Origin: Strongylocentrotus purpuratus
Lineage: Eukaryota; Echinodermata; Echinoidea; Camarodonta; Strongylocentrotidae
Direction: 5' to 3'
DNA: 64,000 bases
Assembly (NCBI RefSeq): GCF_000002235.5
Contig: NW_022145611.1
Coordinates: 20,396,114-20,460,113, forward strand
Both the position numbers and the translations under genes were made by a program. How positions within the stretch are numbered: position 1 is the first letter of the stretch; every line of letters starts with the position of its first letter. The notes below the pieces were generated by a model. It had not been told where the DNA came from, searched no databases, and worked only from the letters and a program-made list of their open reading frames with translations. Below, piece after piece: positions 22,601-34,600 of the stretch.

Positions 22601-25600
22601 TTGAGCAGTTGCTATAGACAGGTTTGACTGTATATTCAATTTCACGTATGTATCTTTGCCTTTAGGAATGAAACAGTAACAGAGTCAACAGACATAATGG
22701 GATGAAATGAGCAACAGAATATGTACTGTCGAATACAACAAGAAACAGGGGCACTTACTTTTTGCTGTTTGAAAAGAAAGGGGGACATAAGGAAAATGTT
22801 GATTTATTCATGAGCATGATAATGAGCGTGTAACCTTTAGAGTTGGCTCCAAAATCATACATCAAAAGTAGTTTATAAAAGCTTCCTCTACAAAGCTATG
22901 TCAGTGCTACATTTCTAGAATATTTAAATGTACAATCTGCATATTACAGTGAGTCAAAGTTTGCGTTTTTTCATTGTTGAACTACACACAAGATGCTACA
23001 GCTAAATCTTTCACATCTAAACTACATAATAGTAGAGCATAGGCATTATTAAAATTAGAATGAATGTTTAAAAGTAGCAAGTAATCCAATTGTGAGTTTT
23101 TAAGAAGGGTAAGAATATAGTTATACACATCAAATTGCAATCATGATTCAACTGATGAAAATATTCTGTGTCAACTAGTTCTCACAAGATTGTAGCCAAC
23201 AGGGATAAAATAATTTTTTTAAAAGCTTGGGAATCTTTGTCATGCAAAGTAGTTAATCTCATTTATGAATTAAAGAAAAGTGGACAGCAGTGATGTATAA
23301 TGACCCTTTTGCATTCATGTACAGTTCACAAAACTTCAAGAATGATTTTATTAACTTATTCAGTAAAGCACCGATGTCTACTGGCAAGATGCATGTATTA
23401 ATCCACATTCGCCACTCTTGACCCAGGCGTAGTACATGTACATGTACATGTACATGTAAGTGGGTACCTGTTGGGATTTATTCCTCAAATGATCCATTGC
23501 GCAATGATCATGGTGGCCAGAGCTATACCTATGGTAATTATTTTATACAAGAAGGGAATATCAATATTGTATACAAATGTTTTTCACCCACAAACGGTAG
23601 TGTCTGAATTATTTATCACATGATTCTAAATACATATATTTCATATGCATCCAATGAAACCTTGATATCTTAGGAGATTTAAAAAATAAGTATGGTAAAA
23701 TATTGTCAAAGAACAAAATCAACATTTTCCTACCTTGTATAGCAAAATTCTAATTATTTCCCCTTCACATTAAATAAGCATGCATTCAAGAAACACTATC
23801 TTAGAATACTCAAGATTATCATGGTTCTGCAGACCATGTGATTCCTACCTCGATTAGCACTGTTCATAGGAGCCCCCTGGGGAGGGGAGACCTTTCTGGA
23901 AGACGACGGGGTATTATGTTTGCCACTGGGGGGACCGTTAGACACAGAACTCTTGCTCGAAGATGACACTGCACTATTTTTGCCAGTGGGGGGACCGTTA
24001 GACACAGAACTCTTGCTTGAAGACGACACTGCACTATTTTTGCCGGTGGGGGGACCATTAGACACAGAACTCTTGCTCGAAGATGACACCGCACTGTTTT
24101 TGCCGGTGGGGGGACCGTTAGACACAGAACTCTTGCTCGAAGATGACACCGCAATATTTTTGCCGGTGGGGGGACCGTTAGACACAGAACTCTTGCTCGA
24201 AGACGACACCGTAATATTTTTGCCGGTGGGGGGACCGTTAGACACAGAGCTCTTACTCCCAGATGGTGTGCTTATGTGTTTGTGGCTGTTGCTTTTAGAC
24301 ACTGCAAACAGAAAGAGAGATAGGGTGGAGAGAAAGATAGGTAGATAGATAGAACAAAGCAGGCACAGCAAACTCATGCAGTGGTTAAAAAGAGGAGATT
24401 AGTTTCTCAAAATCAAATGGTCCTGGGATGAATGCTCGACTGCTTCAAGGCGAACAGATGTAATTCCATACTTGTTTTGAAAGTATGTCTGTTTGAGATT
24501 CCACGTTGGATGTGATATATTCGCCTTATAAGCTGTGACGGGATTATTGCTCGACTAAAGTTAATAGGATTTATCTATAGCAACCCTAGCAAACTTATCC
24601 TGACCAGACTCTGTGAAATGAGAAACTAACCTCCAACAATACTGCAACATTTTTTGCAATTGTTATCAAAATATCAAAAAAGTCAAAGGAAAATAGTAGA
24701 AGAGTAATATGAATAGGCAAAATTAAATGCTTTATATAAAAACCAATGCATAAATCTACATGTACCACCAAAGCATCATGCATTGCTTTTCTTTTCTAAT
24801 CCATAAGATATGTGCAAAAAATATTATCATTGCCTAATAAAAGTTCGGTGGTGTCATGCAAATTGAAACAATATTGCTCCCATTGTGCATTTTATTTATC
24901 TACAAGGCTTTGATGTTGCTAACATACTGAAACCTACTCATTTAAGTAGAATTTTGGAAGATTTTTATGGTATATTCTGATATTAAAATACTGTATTAGA
25001 ATAAATACAGACTACAAGCTAAACATGCATGCTAAACAAGTGTACAAGTGGAATTCAAGAACAACAAAAAAGTGAAAGCTTAACATCTCACAAAAGCCAG
25101 CCACTCCTCAAACAAGAAACCAATATTATAAGGACTAATATTTTAGCAATAACTGCAATGAATCACTGTTAATACTACTTCTCGCTAAAAGATGATCCTG
25201 ACTCTTGAAGCAGCTAATAATTAAAACTAGTCTCTATTTAGAATCTCTTTCCTACTTCTTCCAGTGTTAACCAATTTCTATTCAAATTTCTATCTATCTG
25301 GAAAGTTTCTTGGTATCCTCTTTACTACTTACTGTCTGTGAAGAAAGCATATCGTATAAAGAATGAAAATAAAGGGGAAAAAAGGAGACCAAAGGATATC
25401 ATAAACACACGAGACAAGGGTCGGCAGAGTCACTCCAAACTCGGAAAAGAGTCCAAACAGATGGAAGACTCCATGAGGACCTAACAAACCTTTTCTGGAA
25501 GATATTGAAGGAGCAGAGGCTGGATTTGATTGGCTGTGAGCATGAACGTTCTTCTCCACTTTGCTCTCCTTCTCCGCCCCCGCCTTCTTCTTCTCCGTGT

Positions 25601-28600
25601 GTCTTGCCGGGCCTTTCTCCCTGCTTCCCTTCTCCGCTCCGTCGTCGATGTTCCGTCTCTCGATCTCCAGCATGGCTCGCTCCTCGGCCTCCTTCTTCCG
25701 GTCCTGGATGTCGTCTTCGTAATACTGTGACATGTTCAGCTGGGAAGGATGATGATAATAATAATGATAAAACATGATCTTCACATGGCCCACAAATCGT
25801 CCTCTAGGAGCTAATGATAATAATACTAATGGTAAAATGACTTGTCAGCTTCAATGTTGTTCTTCCTGAGGGCCCCGTAATTAGTATTATCCCAACAAAT
25901 GCCAGGTATCCATTTACACCTGGGTGGAGAGTGGCAAATGTGGATAAGTAATTTTGTCAAATGATGTTGGCGCCAGACTGGGATTCGAACCCTCAACCTT
26001 AGAATTGAGAGTCAAGTGAATGAAATGCTATACCACATTACTACTCCAAAACTTAGTAGTTTTAGCTAAATTGTTGGTATTAATAGCAATACATGAAAAT
26101 AAATGTAGTAAGTAACACAACGAAAGCAAAAAAATTAAGGAGATAATTTTAAAACTATTCTGAAGTAATCCCATTTAGATGTGTTTGATCCGTTTTTCAT
26201 TTTCAACTGCAGACCTGCTAAATTCTGGAGTTCAAAAACTGTATTCTTTAATCCCAAAAGTTGTATTTTACTGCCAAAAGTTGTATTCTTAAAAAAAAAA
26301 CATGGACTGTTACGCGAATCAATGCCTCTTACAGTTCGTACATACAGGAAGAATTTTTTTATGGATCATATGTTGAATATGCATGATTTCGTCACGACTG
26401 CTGTGTTCGATGAACCAATGAAGATCCCCAAAATGCCGATGTGAGAAGCTTGTAGGATACTTAACAGGGCAGAATGGACATTTTATCATTGCAAATCACA
26501 CACACACACACACACACAAAAAAAAAATTAAAAATTGTTGTGTTTTTTTTTTTTTTTTTTTAAATCGTATTTTATTAAGGAAAAATCGTACTGCCGTATT
26601 TGCTTCTAAAAGTCATACGAAATACAACTAAATCATACTGGTTGGCAGGTTTGCAACTGTCTATGATTTTTAGAGTAACTTTTCAAACCATGTGAAATAA
26701 ATTACACAATACCAAGTGAATAATTCAAATATTGTATCAAACAGATGATCATTTATTGCCTTTATATTCTTGAATCATATTTTAGATAAAATAATGAACT
26801 GCCAAATTTATATGTTGACAATGAAAGACAGTAAACTTACCGAGTCTACATGAACTTGTATTCTGTCTAATTCAAATACAGCCTGAAAAGAAAGAGAGTG
26901 AAATGAGTACATTCAGTAACTCTGCGTATGAAGGCGAAAAATATTTATTCAGCATTTAGGACTCATTTCAAAGAAATCGGACCATAATAATTCCATACTC
27001 TTCATATTTCTGATTACGAAAAATAACTGTTTCTCATTGCAGATAAGAAGACTTACATGTAGATTCACAATGTTTTGTTACCTATGCACTTTTCTGATAA
27101 AAGAAATCTTACAAAGCATCAGACAAATAAGAGAGGTAAACCTCAAAGGTTCAGCTTTAAGTGCTTGGGTTTCTTTGCCACAGATTCCAAAATCCTGGAT
27201 TTAGCTCACACTGCAATGATAATTATAATCCTTTAGGTCAATCAGGAACCCCATGACTTTTACAAGCCCTGATTATCAAGATATTTATGACTGGAATTCA
27301 AAATTTCAAAAAACATTTTCCTAACATTTTGTTATAACACTACAGTCTATTGGGGAAAATGAGTATGGTAAAACCAGTCACTCAGAGATTTTGATTTTTT
27401 TAGGACTTCAATATTACACCATATCACAGACACTGATAACACGTAGGACCATGCATCTCAGATTTAACATTGTTACACAATGCCTTTAATACTTACTTGT
27501 CTAATGGCAGCGTCTACATCTTTATCTTTCTCTGATGAGAGTAGTCTCCTAACGACCATCTCCAAGGCTTGGAGGTTCTCTCTGTCCTCTGGTAGCTTCA
27601 TCTGATGCTTGATCCGAGGTAGCAGAGAGCACATTTTTAACCTGGTAGTAAAATAAACACAACCACATAGAAATCAGAGGTGCTTTAAAAAAGATGAGAA
27701 ACACAACTGCACATGCACAAAGTAAAAACTAACAGAATCAACCATAACGTATGCTTTTCTTTAGTTCATTCAGGCACCCAGAACAAAAAATTCTCTTTTG
27801 AAATGAACGTACCGTATTTGCCGGCAATAAGGCCGCAACCCGATTTTAACATTTAAAAAAAAAAAAAAAACTTTTGTCAGAGGCGGGATATGAACCCTTG
27901 CGTTCAAAATGTAGACTTTGACACCCAACCATCGCCTTAGACCGCTCGGCCATCCCGACCGTGTTAGTTTGTCTTGCAGCTTTCTCTTGTGTATTGCATT
28001 GCACCATAGCTTTGCTCACGCGAGCTGAGGATTGAGGTTGCTTTAGCTATGGCAAAAACTTAAATCTAGATCTACCAGTAGAGTTTGGTTGGTAAGTTAT
28101 GAATTTTATTTACGAGATTGACAAAACTTTGCCCTTCATTTAAAAAATATAACACATATATGTCAGTAAGACATGTGTTACTCTAGACAGTTATTCTAGA
28201 AATGTCCATCACCTTTCATTGTTGTCCCATATGTTCAAATTTGTGTTTTTGACTTGCAATCTTTCTTTTTTTTTTACTCTTTCGCCGCAAAGGCCGCACC
28301 CCGACTTTTTAATATTTTCTCTTCCAAAAATACTGCAGCCTTTAGCCGGCAAATACGGTACCTAAACATGACAAAGTCATAAATTGTAGGTACATAAAGC
28401 TAATAAAATAAAAATATATGATGATGGTATCCATTAAATCAACATACTTTGATAAATGGAAACAATTTTTAAAGGGTATTTGATGAGAATTTGACGTCCT
28501 TTGAGGAAAATTTTGATATCAAACAACCTCTTTATATTTTCTTGGACACTTAAAGAGTAACTTCCGTGATTTCTCTCTTGTCTACCTGATGTTAGGAACA

Positions 28601-31600
28601 GGATCCGCTGTGAGATCCATCAACGGCTCCATGAAATTCTCCTTGAAGAATGATTTAGAGAACATGTCCATGACGATGACAGAGATGTCTATGTATAACC
28701 TCCTGTAGCGGCTGCTTTTACTCCTACAACACTCTGTTAAACAGACAAGGAAAGAAGATAAAATTAAGATATTTTTTCACTAGTAATGGATCTTGACATA
28801 AGTAATACATCTTTTTTAATACCTTCTCAATTTAGAAAAAAAAATAGGTATCATATCGATTAACACAAATACATGGAGGCTACTATCAAATGCAGAAGAT
28901 AATAATGTTTTAATTTCAATAAGACTATACAAAATCCTGCATATTTCTACTTTTTCAAAAACAGATTTATCAATGGACATCATACATGGTGATGCAATAT
29001 TCTGATCCATTTCTTAAGAAAATATCACAGACTATGAAAGTTTTGTCACCCATATTAAGCACATGTATGGTGAAAATAGTTGTTGAAAAGAAAAGAAAAT
29101 TTACTTTTGAGCACATAGTGCAAGACTTACCATGGATTAGTTTGGCAACCATGTCTTGTCTGTGGTCAAGCTTTCTACAGTTTCTCATCAGAGCACACAA
29201 TGTCCTAGATGCTGCACGCTGGATCGGCAATGCTCTCTGAAAATACCACGACAGTAAAATTACACATTTACATGTAATATCTCATTTGTGTGAGAAAATT
29301 CTATTATCTTATGAAATACACTAAGACAAAATTCAGATTGTGAAATGCATCCAACCTTTAATAAGCAATAATCAAAACGAACATTGTGTGTTCATGCAGA
29401 TATTGTACAAAAAGTATCAATTCTTCAAACAATTTCTCTCATATTCCTAATTTGTGAAATGTTGAACAGGTGATTCTATTCTTTCTGGTAGTTAGCCATC
29501 TCGACAAAGAAAAGAACTGGCTTTAATATTAATGTATGAAACTTCCACTTAATATGAATCAAATTTACTTGCCACTTACAATAAGGGTAACAGCTTGGTC
29601 AGGCCATATTCAAGCAAATGATTGAATGAGTAATCAAACCACCCACAAATATGAAAGACCACCAGTTATGCACATGCGCACACTCTCACATACATTTATC
29701 ACAGTACAAAATTGCTAAATTCTTCTTTGACAATTTTCAGGACACAGCTAAAACAATGGCCCTACACAACGCAAAACTCATTCCGAGGCAATATATAAAG
29801 ACTCACATGAGTGGTGACAAGCTTGAAGAAGAGAGGAACAAACTTGGAATGGATCTGATCACTGGTCAAACACTTGGGAAGACAGGCAAGCTTATCTAGA
29901 ATGTCAACATGGAGTCTCCAGTTCCTGGAGTTGGCTGCTATACTCTCCGCAGCCAAGATGGCAGGTATCAAATCACCAACACCATATACCTGTCATGATA
30001 GAAAATTGGAAGATGTAAGCACAGAAAATTTGTTATTATGTCGCAAGGGACCAGCACCACATAAGACTTTATTGTTTCTTGCCGGTTTCCTCATTCGTCT
30101 ATTTAATTGTATTTTGTGTTTATCTTTTGTTATGTTATTTGTATGTTCTTTACTTATCTGTAAATATCAATGTTATATTTATGTATGTTTTTATATGACA
30201 AATGGAACAAAATGAAATGAAATGAACTATTAAGTAAATTTGTGTATTGCGTAACTTTTGATCCCATGTTATTACAAATAAAAGTGTTTTACAAACAATA
30301 TATTTTATGACAGATAGGGTTACACAGCACTGAATCTGGGTTAATATCAGGCACCTCAGTTCTACAATCATGAAAGTTAACAATTTCAATTATAATTGAA
30401 ATCTCACTTTATGATTAGGAAAAATCCTCACAATGTACACATCAAATGAAATTACATGTTCATTCTTGAAGTTCATTGAAACATTTCTCCTGTTTTATTT
30501 AGTCTTTTAGTAGGTCTCTACTTAGTAAATCAATAATCTTGCAATGTAACAGAAAGATGTATGCCACGTTCAAAAGGGAAATCAACTGAAATAGAAATAA
30601 TAATCAAATCACTCTTCTATAATTGACAATAAAAACAGATACTGGGATGCTTCACATAACACACTGCAGACTCTGTCTCCAAATTATAAATTGCAACGCT
30701 GTAATCATCACTGGGAAAAATATTTACACGACAGTGGATATAAACACTTTCATTTATGTGATTTATAAATGCTTATGGAAATATATGTGAATACATGAGG
30801 TAAACATGTATGTAACCTAAAAAAAAATGCTGCAAACAGGAAATAGTCTCTTTAATATTACCTTTGATAATCTTGTACACTGCATTATGAATTTATACTC
30901 TCTGAGAGCTAAAAACGGATATTGCTAAAGATGTCATAGACATACAATCATCTAATATTTCAAAAAGAAAAATATTTGAATAATCATTTCATCAAGGCTT
31001 CTGAATTATTTGGCTTCTAACTGATGAACGGGACTAATTTCACTTGCCAATATATCATCTAATCTAATATTCTATGGCATGAAAGCTATTATTAAATAAT
31101 TAAAAGCTTCATGAATGTTGACACCTACAGAAATGAGTCTGTAACTATGGTATATGCTATACAGGTTGCCTGTATTACAACATTACTAACCCAATGCGAG
31201 TAAGACTTCTGGTTAGGATGAAAATGGGGATAACTATACTCCAAACTGCTCTATAAACACAGCCAGCTACATCATGTGACTATGAGATCGTTCGTTCATG
31301 TCTCCTTAGATCGACTATGAGATGAACTTCACTGAATAAAGAAATCCTCCAGCAGATTTTTTATAATTGTGTATTTTTTATCAGCATGGGCAGAGGGTAC
31401 CAAACCTAAATAATTAAATCTCATTCAACAACTTAGTCATCCTCTCAAAATTCCCTAATCCATACAAGTTTCCCTCTAAAGTCTCACCAAACGGCAAATA
31501 TAAATATCAGTTTACCACATGCTCCAATCAAAGTCTTGTGTAACAACACAATCCATATCAATATATATATATATATATTTAATCATACAGACAGAATAAC

Positions 31601-34600
31601 GACCCCAATGTAAACATCAATCCTTCTATGCCCAACATACACATGAATAAAGCAGCATATATGGTAGTACAACAATCTACATGTAGCACTTTGAGTTCTA
31701 AATGCATGCTACATCTACCATGCTAGTAACCAGCGGTCAAAAACACATAGATTTCTTACCCTGCGATAGGGATATAGACTTATCGTTATCATCTAAGAAA
31801 GTGAGAAAAGGGTGAGGACAGTCAGGTAAGAATACAGAAGATTTCTCCATTTTCTGAACACACCTATAAACAAGCTTTCTAGACTAAACTACCTCTTCAT
31901 AATGAGTTGGGGAGGTGAGGGGGGAAGGGTGAGGGGGAGGTGAGGGGGAGGGGGTATACATTGCACATTCCTATAACTATGTGCAGACTTGTCAGAAGGT
32001 TGAACAAAACAAATTTTTTAGTGAAGGACATTGTATGACATTGAATTCCAAACACAGTGGAAACGACATTCCATACCTATTTCAATGAAAGGTCAACTAA
32101 TACCCTTTTTTTTTTGTGTGTAAACCATTTGTATAGATATACTGCAAGGACAATATATATGACACCTGATTTCTGCCATTGTAATTTTTTTATACATAAT
32201 ATTTTAAATGGCCTCAGATACATCATTGCTTCTTTTAGGGGTAAATTGGTAGAATGATAACAAAAAGAGAGTGTGTCATTTTTCTCACCTTATTATCTAC
32301 TTGATGACTACTGCTGCTAGGAGCTCCTTTAGAGAACGCTATCAACGTCTCTGGAAGGTGTGATACAATACCCTGTACAACCTGCATGTGGGAAGAACAA
32401 TATTCATTTACATTCAGTGACATCTATTCAATTGTTTTAGCTTGAACAAGGATATAAATATTCCAAAACATATGTCGTGCAAAAAGTGGAGCTAATTTCA
32501 TGTTACCTCGAAGATATTATTACAGAATTTTTTGAAATTCTACCTTTCTAAGCAACAATGTTTATAAACAACAGTCATAAAAGGTTTGAACTCTTTATTT
32601 AAATATCAAATTTGATTCTAAATATATTTAACATCCCCCCCCCCCCTCCCATGACAGATGATGATACTATACCCGAGTGAGGAAAACTTAAACAGGTAAA
32701 ATATGTGTGTAGTCCTTATAAGGATTGGGGTATCATTTCTTGGAGAGATGTGTTAGTTCTTAAAAAAACTGTTGCATAATTCTTTTTATGGTTTGTAGTT
32801 CTGACAAGAACTTGTATATCTTTCAAAGAAAGGGATTGTCTCAACGTTTCGGACAATGTCCTCCGTCCGTCTTCAGGAGAATGGTGTACAAACATGATGT
32901 ATCCATTTTCCTCACTCCCCAGGGAATGGAGAATGTGCACACAGTGTGGGCAGACAAGTATTTAAATCCAATGACCATGGTTATAGTATATCTGTAAGCG
33001 CTTAGAGACATCATAGATGTATTAAGCGCTATATAAAAGCGGATTATTATTATTATATACCTCACCATGCAAACCTATAACGTTTTTATAAAGAACATTT
33101 AATACCATACCTGTAGATTCTCATCCTTGAGTAGACTAACCAGCTCTCCATGGATACATGATACATTGTTACCTAGAAGGTGAGCGACCTGTCAATCACA
33201 CATGGAAGAAAGCAAAGTTTACTTATAGAATAATTAAATGAGTAAAATTCTTTTTCAGGTTTGAATGACACAATTTTACGAGGGCAAAGCTTTAATCATA
33301 CTACAGTCAAACCTGCTTTAGTGACCACCTGTCTACAACAACCACATTTTTTGTTTCCCCTGAAAATGGTTTCTCATTGAAACATGCATTAAAAGAACCT
33401 GTCTACAAAGACCACTTGTTTGTGTTTTCCTTGGGTGGTCGCTATAGACAGGTTTGACTGTAAATTCGAACCTGCCTTGGTGACAAACCTAAAATAAAAG
33501 ACTACCTGTTGATAACGACCACATTATGCTTTTATCAATACCAAAATGACTGGAAACCCGGCAACAGGTATAGGGCCTGCTTATCTGTCTCCTCTGTCTA
33601 TGTACATGTTACACTGACAAAAGGGCTTCTGCATATTAGCTGTTGTGCTAAGATGGCAGTATAAACCTAACCTATTGCCTTTTGGTTGTTCCAGCATTAA
33701 ATCTATGAGGAATATGATAATTCAACAGTCAACAGGTTAAAACAATTATGGTAAATAGTTTCTGTGCATAATGTACATAACTGGAGGAATTTATAGAAAT
33801 ACATGTAAATTATACAACTCCCATCTAGGAACTTCTTTCTTTTAATTTGTTTTGAAACAAAGTATGATACCTAAAAACTAGCAAATCATTTTCAAAAGCA
33901 CTGCTTACCTCATGGAAACCACATGCTAAGGTAGCTCTGACTTGAGGCTGAGGATCGTCGCAGAGACTGGCAAAGGTTCCATGAAGCTCGGCCTTGAACT
34001 TACGAGCACCAGCAAATAGCACCATACACTATGGTGTAAAATAAGGGGGGCGGAGCAAAAAGTAAAGTCAGACTAGTAACAATGATAATAAATGTTTATA
34101 ATTGGAACTGGCTTATAAGGATCTACAAGGCAATGTAGATTATAAGCATTGGTCAATGAATAGATGTTTAAGGCTTTCTAAAACACAAACCTCACAATTT
34201 ACAGTAAATGGCAGTAAAAGTAATTAGGAAATTCAAATTTGTATCACAAGACCAGTACATTTTTCATGAAAGATAATTAACCTTCATAAGAATCAAAGAC
34301 TGTCACATGTATCAAAGAGATCCCAATTAATAATAATAATATTTAATTTTTATATAGCGCTTAATACAAATGTCTTTAAGCGCTTTACAAATATATTATT
34401 ACCCCGGTCATGGAGGAGATAAGAAAAGACCATTGATGGGATGTAATTAATCATACTTACAGGGAAATTGAAGGCAGAGAACTGTCTGCATTCAGTTAGT
34501 CTGTGTTCCTCTCGATACATAGACAGCATTGGAGAATTCTGTGAATCGACGACAAAAAAAGGGATTATAAGCTTCATTTTATTCTTCATTCATCAATGAA

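Noticed and set aside
23920-24348. Open + strand frame of 142 codons with a 20-residue repeat (PVGGPLDTELLLEDDTALF type)
   Set aside because: It is the mirror of the PPP4R4 coding minisatellite; a 60-bp repeat open in one frame is often open on the other strand. No splice or start context supports it.
27876-27960. Functional tRNA-Leu gene
   Set aside because: A and B boxes are recognisable but the B box is decayed and the anticodon arm does not fold properly; kept as a pseudogene or SINE head.
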